Made by a program: the position numbers and the translations under genes | Shown: positions 25,234-33,019 of the stretch, in pieces | Layout: the number at the start of each line of letters is the position of its first letter | Position numbering within the stretch: position 1 is the first letter of the stretch | The notes under the pieces: generated by a model | What the model saw: only the letters and a program-made list of their open reading frames with translations | Databases searched by the model: none | What the model was told of the DNA's origin: nothing | Source of the DNA: Pedobacter ginsengisoli | Lineage (GTDB): Bacteria; Bacteroidota; Bacteroidia; Sphingobacteriales; Sphingobacteriaceae | Direction: 5' to 3' | DNA length: 64,000 nucleotides | Assembly: GCF_002736205.1 (NCBI RefSeq) | Contig: NZ_CP024091.1 | Location: 682,001 to 746,000 of the forward strand

Positions 25234-26991
25234 ATGAACCATAAACTAATATATCTATCCGTTTTTCTTCTAATTAGTCAATTAAGTTTTGCCCAGGATA
25301 AAACTAAATACAAGATATGGAACCCTGCCAACGATACTTTGAATGTTCTGGAAGGACAGGGATGGCCAAAAAAAGTAAAAGATTATTATGATCGTCTGCC
25401 GGCAAAAGCAGAAGGTATTGTTCGTTCAGATGTATGGAACCTATCAAAGAATAATGCAGGCCTAAACCTGCGTTTCCGTACGAATTCAGATGAAATAATT
25501 GTAAAATATGCTGTTAAAGGCAGTTTACAGATGCCTCACATGCCTGCAACAGGTGTAAGCGGAGTTGATCTTTATGCTAAAGATAGGGATGGCAACTGGC
25601 TATGGAGTGCTGGTTCTTTTTCTTTTGGTGATACCATTACTTATCGTTTTAGGAATCTGGAGCAGGTTAACAATCCAGATCGTGAGTACACGCTGTACCT
25701 GCCATTATACAATTCCCTAAAATGGATGGAGATTCGCGTGCCAGGCGAAAAATCATTTACACCATTACCACTGCATCAGGAAAAACCAATAGTAGTGTAT
25801 GGTACATCGATAGCACAAGGTGCCTGTGCAACCAGACCTGGTTTAGCATGGACCTCTATATTGCAGCGTAAATTGGATCAACCGGTAATTAACCTTGGCT
25901 TTTCAGGAAATGGCCGACTGGAAAAAGAACTCATAGCCCTGCTTACAGAAATTGAGGCTAAATTATACATACTAGATTGTTTGCCTAATCTCACTGGCAT
26001 AACCAGCGACGATCTGATGGCACGCATTGAAACCTCAGTGCTTCAGTTGCAAAACAAAAGGCCGGGTGTTCCAATTCTGTTAACAGAACACGATGGATAT
26101 ACCGACGAACTTATAAGCCCCAAAAGAAAAGCAGACTACAATAATCCAAATATTACCTTAAATGATGCATTTAAGCAATTAAAGGCAAAAGGGATAAAAA
26201 ACATATACCTGTTAACTAAAAACGAAATAGGTCAGGATATAGAAAGTATGGTGGATGGGGTACATCCCAATGATGTAGGTATGATGAACTATGCAAATGC
26301 ATACCAGAAAATCATAAAAGAAATATTTAACCAACCACAAGGTAATGTAAGTACAGCTAAACCAATTACCCAGTATCGTGAATTACCAGGGTACGATTGG
26401 GAAAAAAGACATAATGAGGTATTAAATTACAATAAAACAAATCAACCTCAATTGGTTTTTATAGGCAACTCCATAACACATTTTTGGGCTGGACAACCTT
26501 CAGCTCATATTGCCAGAGGTGCCAGCTCGTGGGATAAATATTTTAAAGCTAAAAATCCTGTAAATATGGGTTTTGGCTGGGATAGGATTGAGAATGCGCT
26601 TTGGCGCGTTTATCATGGTGAACTGGATGGCTTTGCGGCTAAGCAAATTGTATTAATGATAGGTACAAACAATTTGCAATTTAACTCTGATGCCGAAATA
26701 GCTGAAGGATTAAAAACCCTTATAACAGCGATAAAGGCAAGACAGCCCCAGGCAAAAATTCTTGTACTTGGCATATTGCCGCGCAGAGAAATGGAAAGCA
26801 GGATAAGTAAACTAAATTTACTGTACGCTAAAACGGCCCTCAATTTAAAAGTTCAATATGCCGATGCCGGAAACCTTCTGCTTAATACCCACAAAAAAGT
26901 AAATGAAGAACTTTTTACAGATGGATTGCATCCAAATGCACAGGGTTACGAAAAACTTGGATCTTTTATTAATAAACAGATTGCCAATTGA
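25234..26991 (+). CDS. Exported protein with two SGNH/GDSL esterase domains and a GxDLY domain
   Basis: 585 residues with a signal peptide (MNHKLIYLSVFLLISQLSFAQ). Residues 30-175 are a beta-rich domain with the GxDLY motif (GVSGVDLYAKD, about 108-118). Residues 180-370 form an SGNH hydrolase with Ser192 in YGTSIAQG and DGVHPND as the Asp-His motif. Residues 400-585 are a second SGNH domain with Ser413 in FIGNSITHFW, GTNN as block III, and Asp563/His566 in DGLHPN. Both sites look complete. Likely roles are deacylation of carbohydrates (acetyl-xylan, sialate or mucin-type esters). The ATG at 25234 is preferred over a TTG at 25198 because the latter is part of the promoter. It precedes a GH109-type gene in the same direction. 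Confidence 0.85.
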   Translation: MNHKLIYLSVFLLISQLSFAQDKTKYKIWNPANDTLNVLEGQGWPKKVKDYYDRLPAKAEGIVRSDVWNLSKNNAGLNLRFRTNSDEIIVKYAVKGSLQMPHMPATGVSGVDLYAKDRDGNWLWSAGSFSFGDTITYRFRNLEQVNNPDREYTLYLPLYNSLKWMEIRVPGEKSFTPLPLHQEKPIVVYGTSIAQGACATRPGLAWTSILQRKLDQPVINLGFSGNGRLEKELIALLTEIEAKLYILDCLPNLTGITSDDLMARIETSVLQLQNKRPGVPILLTEHDGYTDELISPKRKADYNNPNITLNDAFKQLKAKGIKNIYLLTKNEIGQDIESMVDGVHPNDVGMMNYANAYQKIIKEIFNQPQGNVSTAKPITQYRELPGYDWEKRHNEVLNYNKTNQPQLVFIGNSITHFWAGQPSAHIARGASSWDKYFKAKNPVNMGFGWDRIENALWRVYHGELDGFAAKQIVLMIGTNNLQFNSDAEIAEGLKTLITAIKARQPQAKILVLGILPRREMESRISKLNLLYAKTALNLKVQYADAGNLLLNTHKKVNEELFTDGLHPNAQGYEKLGSFINKQIAN

Positions 26992-26997
26992 AATTTT

Positions 26998-27013
26998 ACG
27001 CAACCGTTTGTGT
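26998..27013 (+). promoter_or_regulatory. LacI/PurR-type operator-like sequence upstream of the GH109-type gene
   Basis: ACGCAACCGTTTGTGT is near the LacI/PurR palindrome ACGCAAACGTTTGCGT (two mismatches). It lies 78 nt before the start at 27092, between the SGNH and GH109-type genes. A related copy is at 31530-31545. No LacI-family gene is in the window. Confidence 0.35.
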
Positions 27014-27091
27014 GAAAAAAACATTTCAAGTCTGTGTTTAACCTGTGTATATTGCTAGTATAAACTTAATTAACCTTATATTAAACACAAG

Positions 27092-28519
27092 ATGAAACCA
27101 AACCGTAGAAAGTTTTTACAACAACTGGCAATAGGTTCCGGAGCTGTGGCTATCGGCCTTCCTACATTTGCCAACGAAAATGCTCCCAGCGATCAGGAAC
27201 TGGAAGCAGCATTAAATCTGGGCAATAGTAGTCAAAGATTCAATATGAGTGGATATGCCGCTCCAAAAATTGATAAAGTAAGGGTTGGGATAATAGGTCT
27301 CGGAATGAGAGGCCCTGGTGCGGTTTCCAGATTGTCGTATATAGAAGGAGTAGAGATCAAGGCACTTTGCGATAAATTACCAGCAAGAGCTACAGCTGCA
27401 CAAAAATATTTAACAGATAAAGGCTTGCCTAAGGCAAAAGAATACTCTGGCGAAGACGGCTGGAAGGAAATGATCGAAAAGGAAGATCTGGATTTAGTTT
27501 ATATTTGCACACCTTGGCATTACCACACTCCAATGGCCGTTTATGCAATGGAACATGGTAAACATGCTGCAACAGAAGTACCTGCGGCGCTTACCCTTGA
27601 AGATTGCTGGAAGCTAGTAGAAACATCAGAGAAAACCCGCAAGCACTGTATGATGCTGGAGAATTGCTGTTATGATTTCTTCGAAATGCTAACGCTTAAT
27701 ATGGCACGTAATGGGATGTTTGGTGAATTAATCCATGCCGAAGGTGCTTATATCCATAACTTATTGGGATTGAATTTCGATAAAAATGGATATGCCGATA
27801 TGTGGAGGTTAAAAGAAAATATAAATTACAATGGTAACTTATATCCAACTCATGGTTTAGGTCCAATTGCACAGTGCTTAAACATCAACAGGGGCGATAA
27901 AATGGATTATCTGGTATCTATGTCTACCAATGATTTTCATATGGCACATGAGGCTGAAGAAAGAGCTAAAAAAGATGACTTCTACAAACAATTTGTAGGT
28001 AAAAACTATCGTGGTAACATGAATACCACAACCATCAGAACAGCTAAAGGAAAAACAATGATGTTACAACACGATGTAACATCGCCAAGAATTTACTCTA
28101 GAATCCACTTGCTTAGTGGTACTAAAGGCTTTGCAAGTAAATGGCCTGAACCTGAACGCATTTCATTTGGCGAAGAATGGGTAACTGAAGATGGATTAAA
28201 GAAATTATATGATACCTATAGCCCTCCAATTATTAAACATGTTGGCGAAATAGGTAAAAAAATAGGTGGACATGGTGGTATGGACTTTATCATGGACTGG
28301 CGCCTAATTGATTGCTTGCGCAATGGATTACCTCTTGATCAGAACGTTTACGATGCTGCATCATGGAGCTGTATAGTGCCATTAAGTAAAAAATCAGTGT
28401 CTAAAAAATCAGGTAGTGTTGATGTTCCAGACTTTACCAGAGGATCATGGGCCAGCAATGCGCCCGTAAGTTTAACACTTGATGGCGGTGGCAATACTAC
28501 CGTTAGAAGCGTTAAATAA
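27092..28519 (+). CDS. Tat-exported Gfo/Idh/MocA-family protein, GH109-like
   Basis: 475 residues. A Tat signal (NRRKFLQQLAIGSGAVAIGLP) is followed by a Rossmann NAD-binding domain with VGIIGLGMRGPGAV. The core matches the GH109 alpha-N-acetylgalactosaminidase group (TPWHYHTPMAVYAMEHGKH, MLENCCYDFFEML, NYNGNLYPTHGLGPIAQCL), which cleaves terminal alpha-GalNAc through a bound NAD redox step. Tat export fits folding with NAD in the cytoplasm. Many family members are only annotated as GH109 by similarity, so specificity is uncertain. It follows the double SGNH gene and converges on the GH29 gene. Confidence 0.85.
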   Translation: MKPNRRKFLQQLAIGSGAVAIGLPTFANENAPSDQELEAALNLGNSSQRFNMSGYAAPKIDKVRVGIIGLGMRGPGAVSRLSYIEGVEIKALCDKLPARATAAQKYLTDKGLPKAKEYSGEDGWKEMIEKEDLDLVYICTPWHYHTPMAVYAMEHGKHAATEVPAALTLEDCWKLVETSEKTRKHCMMLENCCYDFFEMLTLNMARNGMFGELIHAEGAYIHNLLGLNFDKNGYADMWRLKENINYNGNLYPTHGLGPIAQCLNINRGDKMDYLVSMSTNDFHMAHEAEERAKKDDFYKQFVGKNYRGNMNTTTIRTAKGKTMMLQHDVTSPRIYSRIHLLSGTKGFASKWPEPERISFGEEWVTEDGLKKLYDTYSPPIIKHVGEIGKKIGGHGGMDFIMDWRLIDCLRNGLPLDQNVYDAASWSCIVPLSKKSVSKKSGSVDVPDFTRGSWASNAPVSLTLDGGGNTTVRSVK

Positions 28520-28532
28520 GAATAAGCTAAAT

Positions 28533-28574
28533 AAAAAAGGGAGGGTATCTAAATCATGATACCCTCCCTTTTTT
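28533..28574. terminator. Bidirectional terminator between GH109-type and GH29 genes
   Basis: 17-bp perfect stem AAAAAAGGGAGGGTATC/GATACCCTCCCTTTTTT with an 8-nt loop. It serves both convergent genes. Confidence 0.85.
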
Positions 28575-28590
28575 ATTGTAAAACCAGTCT

Positions 28591-30441
28591 TTATAAATTG
28601 CTTTCAATAGCACCAACTTTTTCTCTGTAAAGATCAAGCGGGCCATCAAGCAGTACTGCTACAACTGTTAAATCTTTATCAAGTCGATCTGTCGGAAGTG
28701 GTATGTAAACAATACCAGGAACCGAGCTCCAGTACAGTTTGTTGTAAATTTCCGGCTCAACCATAGTTCCCTCGCCAACAATTCTAATACGGCTAATCTT
28801 ATTCTTAATTCCTTTTAAAGCAATTGGCCCGGTAGGTTTTCCTTCTACAAAAAGATATACGGTCTGTTTGTCAGCAGATAAAGCACTCAAACCCTGATAA
28901 TGTCCTTCAGGCAATCCTTTATCGGTTTTATATAAACTTTCTGCATTTTTAGTAACCCAATTAAATACCTCAGGTTTTAATTCTTTTTTGCCAGATTTAA
29001 AGTCCATACCATCGGCAGATAAATCAGAATCCTTAAACGGATTAGTGCCATTGCTTATTGAACGCGCAATGCTGTTAATTTGTGCTTTATAATCTACATT
29101 TTTATCGACAAGATCTTTAAAACTCAAAGTAACAAGAGGTTCATTGGTAACCTCAACCGGGCTGTCAAATTTTAACGCTATTACCGTAACATCTTTATCA
29201 GCTGCGGCAGCAGGAATTTTAACTGAAATGTTCTCTCCGTTATTTACAAAAGTCGCTTTCAAATCAGATCCCACAATTTTTGCAGAGCGAACAGCCGGTT
29301 TAATTCCGCTTAACAATAAGCCCCCATTGTCCGGAATCCAGTCTGCATATAAATAAAGTGTCTTTTTATCTGCCGATAATGCAGTTTTTCCATTAAAATG
29401 ACCAGCCGGTAAGCCAGCATGTGTTCCATAAATTGCTTCAGCATGTTTTTTAGTCCACCTTCCTAAACCTTTCAAAATATTTACCTGTTCAGCAGCAATG
29501 GTACCATCAGCTTTCGGGCCAATATCTAGCAATAAATTGCCACCCATGCTAATACAATCAACCAGTGTGCGAACAATCATATTTGGCGATTTATATTTAA
29601 AATCATATGGCTGATATCCCCACGAATCATTCATAGTATAACACAATTCCCAATACTCGCTATTTGGTCTCAATACCGGTATACCCTGTTCTGGCGTTTC
29701 ATAGTCGCCATGATGATTCAGACGGGAGTTAATGATAATATTAGGATTATGTTTTTTAAGATCCGACGAAATTTTCCCTGCCTGCCACTCCTCAGCTGAA
29801 TGTTCCCAATCGCCATCAAACCATAGCAAATCAGGTTTAAAGTTTAATGAAATCTCATTCATCTGAGTATGTAAATACGTCTGGAATTTATCCCAGCGTT
29901 TAGGCTCTTCATTAAGTTTATACCGTTTTCTGTCTCTCGTAAAACCATCGTAATCAGGATAGCCCCAATCTGGTAAAGAGAAGTAGATACCCGTTTTAAG
30001 CCCTGCTTTTTTAACTTCCTTAACAAAAGGTGTAATCACATCTTTTTTAGCAGCACTGTTTTTTAAAGTTGTAGTTGCATCAATGCCTTTGGTGTCCCAT
30101 AGCGATACACCATCATGATGCTTAGTAGTAATAACAGTATATTTTGCGCCACTTTCCTTAATCAGTTTAACCCATTCTTCTGGATGATAGTTAGCCGCGG
30201 TAAAGCCATTCAGCTGCTTCATATAATTATCATGATTGATGTAGTTGTTAAAAAACGACCACGATTCAGAGATGCCGTTTACAGAATATATGCCCCAATG
30301 TATAAATATTCCAAGTTTTGCATTAGCAAACCATTCCATTTTTTGCTTTTTCGCGTCGGTATCTTTAGCGCCTGGTTGCTGAGCGCTTAATTTGCCAAAA
30401 AACATTACCGCAAATAGTAATGGGGTTATTAGTTTTTTCAT
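28591..30441 (-). CDS. Secreted alpha-L-fucosidase (GH29) with duplicated C-terminal module
   Basis: 616 residues with a signal peptide (MKKLITPLLFAVMFFGKLSA). The GH29 barrel starts with WFANAKLGIFIHWGIYSV, and the catalytic nucleophile is Asp209 in LLWFDGDW. It hydrolyses alpha-linked fucose with retention. After the barrel a module at about 327-430 (AEAIYGTHAGLPAGHFNG, ALSADKKTLYLY) is repeated at about 492-606 (AESLYKTDKGLPEGHYQG, ALSADKQTVYLF). The usual GH29 has one copy, so the second is an internal duplication. It is co-oriented with the AraC gene 15 nt upstream and probably in one operon with it. Confidence 0.92.
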   Translation of the reverse strand: MKKLITPLLFAVMFFGKLSAQQPGAKDTDAKKQKMEWFANAKLGIFIHWGIYSVNGISESWSFFNNYINHDNYMKQLNGFTAANYHPEEWVKLIKESGAKYTVITTKHHDGVSLWDTKGIDATTTLKNSAAKKDVITPFVKEVKKAGLKTGIYFSLPDWGYPDYDGFTRDRKRYKLNEEPKRWDKFQTYLHTQMNEISLNFKPDLLWFDGDWEHSAEEWQAGKISSDLKKHNPNIIINSRLNHHGDYETPEQGIPVLRPNSEYWELCYTMNDSWGYQPYDFKYKSPNMIVRTLVDCISMGGNLLLDIGPKADGTIAAEQVNILKGLGRWTKKHAEAIYGTHAGLPAGHFNGKTALSADKKTLYLYADWIPDNGGLLLSGIKPAVRSAKIVGSDLKATFVNNGENISVKIPAAAADKDVTVIALKFDSPVEVTNEPLVTLSFKDLVDKNVDYKAQINSIARSISNGTNPFKDSDLSADGMDFKSGKKELKPEVFNWVTKNAESLYKTDKGLPEGHYQGLSALSADKQTVYLFVEGKPTGPIALKGIKNKISRIRIVGEGTMVEPEIYNKLYWSSVPGIVYIPLPTDRLDKDLTVVAVLLDGPLDLYREKVGAIESNL

Positions 30442-30456
30442 TTTTTTATGTGTGTG

Positions 30457-31323
30457 TTATTTTTGTAAATACGATTTCTGATAGGAAAGCGGACTTTTTC
30501 CGGTAATAATTTTAAAGTGTTTGTGGAAGCTCGCAAAATTGTGAAAGCCGCTTTCATAACAAATCTGTTTAACGTTCATGCTATCCTCTATCAGTAATTT
30601 GCAGGCATGGCCAACTCTTATTTCACTTATAAACTGAGTATATGTTTTTCTGGTTCTCGATTTAAAATACCTGCAAAATGAATTAGGGCTAATATTGGCC
30701 ACGGCAGCCATTTCCTCCATCTGAATCTTCCTTTTAAAATTAGCTAGCGAGTAGTTATAAATGGCATTGATCCTGTCATTCTCTGTTTCTTCAAAATCAT
30801 GGCGGAAACCTATAGATGATAACAAACTACTGTGCGAGTAGTTTTCTATAGCCAATAGAGCCTCTATAAGTAAAGTAATCCGTTTGGGGCCTTCTGCTGA
30901 TAGAATAGATTCTATCAGTTCTCCAATTAATTTTTTGCTTTTATCCTGAACCTGCACGCCCCTTTGGGCACGTTCCAATAACAGCTTAAGCGATTTATTT
31001 TCGGGTAGGTTTAAAAAAGAACTGCCCCAAAAGTTCTCGCAAAAATGAACTACAACTACATCTGCGTTGCTTTTTTCGTCATTAAAATAATTGTCGTCAA
31101 ATCGCCAGTAGTGGGGTAGATGAGCGCCAACAAGCACCACATCGCCAGATCTGAAACGCTTAATGCTATCGCCAATAAACTGAGTTCCGTTCCCTTTTTT
31201 AAAGTAAATCAGCTCAACCTCGGCATGGTAATGCCAGCGGTTATTAATGTAAGGTACCCTGTCTCTTCGAACGCTAAATGAGTTTACAGAATTGTTAGCT
31301 ACTTTAAGCAATTGAGGTTTCAT
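30457..31323 (-). CDS. AraC-family transcriptional regulator
   Basis: 288 residues. The N-terminal half is a cupin-type sensor (INNRWHYHAEVELIYFKKGNGTQFIGDSI, RFRSGDVVLVGAHLPHYW). The C-terminal 100 residues hold two AraC helix-turn-helix motifs (MEEMAAVANISPNSFCRYFKSR and VKQICYESGFHNFASFHKHFK). It likely binds a sugar and activates nearby glycan genes. It stands 15 nt upstream of the GH29 gene on the same strand, so autoregulation and fucosidase control are both plausible. No promoter element of the TAnnTTTG type was found upstream. Confidence 0.9.
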   Translation of the reverse strand: MKPQLLKVANNSVNSFSVRRDRVPYINNRWHYHAEVELIYFKKGNGTQFIGDSIKRFRSGDVVLVGAHLPHYWRFDDNYFNDEKSNADVVVVHFCENFWGSSFLNLPENKSLKLLLERAQRGVQVQDKSKKLIGELIESILSAEGPKRITLLIEALLAIENYSHSSLLSSIGFRHDFEETENDRINAIYNYSLANFKRKIQMEEMAAVANISPNSFCRYFKSRTRKTYTQFISEIRVGHACKLLIEDSMNVKQICYESGFHNFASFHKHFKIITGKSPLSYQKSYLQK

Positions 31324-31668
31324 CGTCGTCTAATTTTAGTTGTCAGATGTAGGTCACTTAACCCAACCTTTAATTAAAAGTTGAGGCCAAGATCCGGTTC
31401 ATTTGATTTGGTTAGATATTAATTTCTAAATGTAGAAAAATCTTTTAAAATTACCTAATTTGTTAAATAACTGATCTTTTTTTGTAAAAATCGCTTACTA
31501 TTTGATGTTTTTTCTGCTAAAACAAAATTACGCAAACGTTTGATACTGGCTTTAAAAGGCGTTAATTTATAAGCAATGCAATGGGCATTAAATTTCAAAA
31601 ACATAAGTAAAGAAAAATAAAACAGGATGTTTTTTCGTTTGTTATTATAAGCTATCTAATTAAAAGGT
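31324..31668. other. 345-nt divergent intergenic region between AraC and receiver genes
   Basis: No credible reading frame. It is AT-rich and includes the LacI/PurR-like sequence at 31530-31545. No -33/-7 promoter pair was recognised for either flanking gene. It is a likely control region because both genes start at its edges. Confidence 0.5.
31530..31545 (+). promoter_or_regulatory. LacI/PurR-type operator-like sequence upstream of AraC/receiver genes
   Basis: ACGCAAACGTTTGATA contains the perfect palindromic core CAAACGTTTG and matches the PurR/LacI consensus except for its last three positions. It lies about 140 nt before the receiver gene and about 207 nt before the divergent AraC gene. 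It shares the ACGCAA-CGTTTG core with 26998-27013. Confidence 0.4.
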
Positions 31669-32127
31669 ATGACTGAATTATCCGAAGAGCAAGAACGTGT
31701 ACCAAAAAAGATCCTGATCATTGAAAATGACGACGGATTAATAGAATTACTAGAGGAACTATTTAATTACGAAGGATATAAGGTTAGGTGTTATAAAGAG
31801 GCCAGCAATATTTTTTCATTGATGGAAGATTTTGTGCCAGATATTGTGTTGTTAGATTATTTACTTCCAGGAATTAATGGAGGAGAATTATGTGCCCAGT
31901 TAAAAAAGGAACCTTCAACTGCCCACATTCCGGTAGTTATATTTTCGGCATATTCACAAGTACTGCTATCTCTTGGCAGTTATGGTTGTAATGCATTTAT
32001 TGCGAAACCTTTTGAACTAGCATCATTGTTAAACCAAATTAATAAATGTTTAGAAAATCCTTTAAAGGTTTTTACCACAAAGGGGTTAGATAAAAAAGCT
32101 TCGGCATCTGCGGGTATTAGTAAATAA
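31669..32127 (+). CDS. Stand-alone response regulator receiver protein
   Basis: 152 residues consisting of one receiver domain and short tails. The acidic pocket is in IIENDDGLIEL, the phospho-acceptor Asp in IVLLDYLLPGINGG, Thr/Ser in VVIFSAYSQ, and Lys in AFIAKPFEL. No output domain is present. Partner kinase unknown; no kinase is adjacent (the nearest is at 11.9-14.8 kb and has its own regulator). The C-terminus (KKASASAGISK) is flexible and polar. It lies 34 nt before a resolvase-like gene on the same strand. Confidence 0.9.
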   Translation: MTELSEEQERVPKKILIIENDDGLIELLEELFNYEGYKVRCYKEASNIFSLMEDFVPDIVLLDYLLPGINGGELCAQLKKEPSTAHIPVVIFSAYSQVLLSLGSYGCNAFIAKPFELASLLNQINKCLENPLKVFTTKGLDKKASASAGISK

Positions 32128-32158
32128 TTGAACTTAATTAGGTGCCAATATAGTTTTA
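32128..32158 (+). promoter_or_regulatory. Candidate promoter of the resolvase-like gene (TTG-N20-TAGTTTTA)
   Basis: TTG at 32128-32130 and TAGTTTTA at 32151-32158, spacer 20 nt; one mismatch from TAnnTTTG. The box ends 3 nt before the ATG at 32162, implying a leaderless message separate from the receiver gene. Confidence 0.35.
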
Positions 32159-32161
32159 GCC

Positions 32162-32476
32162 ATGAATGCAATTGGTTACATAAGGGTATCACCATATCTG
32201 GAGCCTGTAATAGCTCAGGAAACCGCGATTAAGGAGTTTTGCCGGCAAAAGGGATTAAACCTGCTAATAGTATTTAAAGATACAGGTGAGTACAATGAGG
32301 ATATGGAGCGCGAGAGTTGGCTTGCCCTGGAAGAGTATGTGAAATACAATGAAAGCAATGTTGATTTTTTGCTATTCTTATTGCCTGCAAAAATAACACG
32401 GTTCAATAAAATGATAGACCAGATTCAAGATCACTTTAAGCAGCGATACGGAGTGATGCTGGTGGCAGTTCTATAA
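32162..32476 (+). CDS. Stand-alone serine-recombinase (resolvase) N-terminal domain protein
   Basis: 104 residues aligning over their full length with the catalytic domain of serine recombinases: IGYIRVS keeps Tyr6, Arg8 and Ser10 at the positions of gamma-delta resolvase. Asp40 (FKDTGEY) and Arg50 (MERESW) align with Asp36 and Arg45. By eye the later DRLxR motif reads AKITR, so Asp67 is lost and Arg68 is Lys. There is no dimerisation helix or helix-turn-helix after it. It is therefore a domain without DNA-binding parts; a regulatory or vestigial role is more likely than recombination. It converges with a small minus-strand gene, overlapping it by 6 nt. Confidence 0.75.
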   Translation: MNAIGYIRVSPYLEPVIAQETAIKEFCRQKGLNLLIVFKDTGEYNEDMERESWLALEEYVKYNESNVDFLLFLLPAKITRFNKMIDQIQDHFKQRYGVMLVAVL

Positions 32477-32713
32477 TTCGCCCAGATGTTCGCTTATGGC
32501 AAGACCCAGCTCATCAACCTGTTTATGAGTTAGTGAACCCCATATTTGCTCCCATTTTTCGTCTTTTCTGATCTGTGACTCCTTCCCGTCTACATTGCAT
32601 ACGTAGTAAGGTATCCCATCGGTAGTTTCTGCATGCTTAACCTCTACCTTAATTTTTTCTTGTTCGTTGTTATGAAGCATAACAGTGAACTTTATGTCTT
32701 CAGATGCTTCCAT
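32471..32713 (-). CDS. Hypothetical small soluble protein
   Basis: 80 residues from the ATG at 32713 (an upstream ATG at 32749 would add 12 residues without clear merit). The sequence alternates charged beta-like segments (DIKFTVMLHNNEQEKIKVEV, IPYYVCNVDGKESQIRKDEK) and ends with a helix (HKQVDELGLAISEHLGEL). It has no signal peptide or membrane segment, and the family is not recognised. The 3' end overlaps the convergent resolvase-like gene by 6 nt, which could allow antisense interference. Confidence 0.6.
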   Translation of the reverse strand: MEASEDIKFTVMLHNNEQEKIKVEVKHAETTDGIPYYVCNVDGKESQIRKDEKWEQIWGSLTHKQVDELGLAISEHLGEL

Positions 32714-32831
32714 GATTCTATAATTTAAGTTTTGCAACTTATATAACAATTATTTAGTGCTAAAGTTTAAGCAATGTTCCTGAACTGATCTGGTATTTTT
32801 TTGTAATTCACTATACCAGGTCCTCACATAG

Positions 32832-32912
32832 TTCACACATTCTACACACATCCTTCACAAAAAGGTACCTGTTTGTGTATTTGGTGTGAAGGAGGTGTGA
32901 AGAATGTGTGAA
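32832..32912. repeat. 28-bp inverted repeat built of phased TTCACA boxes upstream of the sulfatase
   Basis: Arms at 32832-32859 and 32885-32912 match at 26 of 28 positions when one is reverse-complemented, with a 25-nt centre. Each arm contains three TTCACA-like hexamers exactly 11 bp apart: left at 32832, 32843 (TACACA) and 32854; right as TGTGAA at 32885, 32896 and 32907. A further TGTGAA lies at 32926. The phasing puts the boxes on one DNA face, as expected for cooperative binding of a regulator; as RNA it would be a long hairpin. The centre contains GGTACC. Confidence 0.75.
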
Positions 32913-32984
32913 GAAAAGCTAATCTTGTGAAGAACTGTAAATTAAACAGCATAAAAGATACATTACCAAAATTTTTAAGTTGCT

Positions 32985-32992
32985 TATATTTG
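32985..32992 (+). promoter_or_regulatory. -7 element TATATTTG of the sulfatase gene
   Basis: Perfect TAnnTTTG. The expected start near 32998 leaves a leader of about 22 nt before the ATG at 33020. No TTG at the right distance, in keeping with an activator-dependent promoter; the phased inverted repeat ends about 70 nt upstream. Confidence 0.45.
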
Positions 32993-33019
32993 ATGCATAT
33001 TAATATTCATTTTAAGATA

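Noticed and set aside
32162-32476. Resolvase-like gene as evidence of a transposon or integron
   Set aside because: No terminal inverted repeats, transposase, res site or target duplication could be seen around it.
32927-33019. GTG start of the sulfatase at 32927
   Set aside because: A perfect -7 element lies at 32985-32992 inside this extension, and the signal peptide begins properly at the ATG at 33020.
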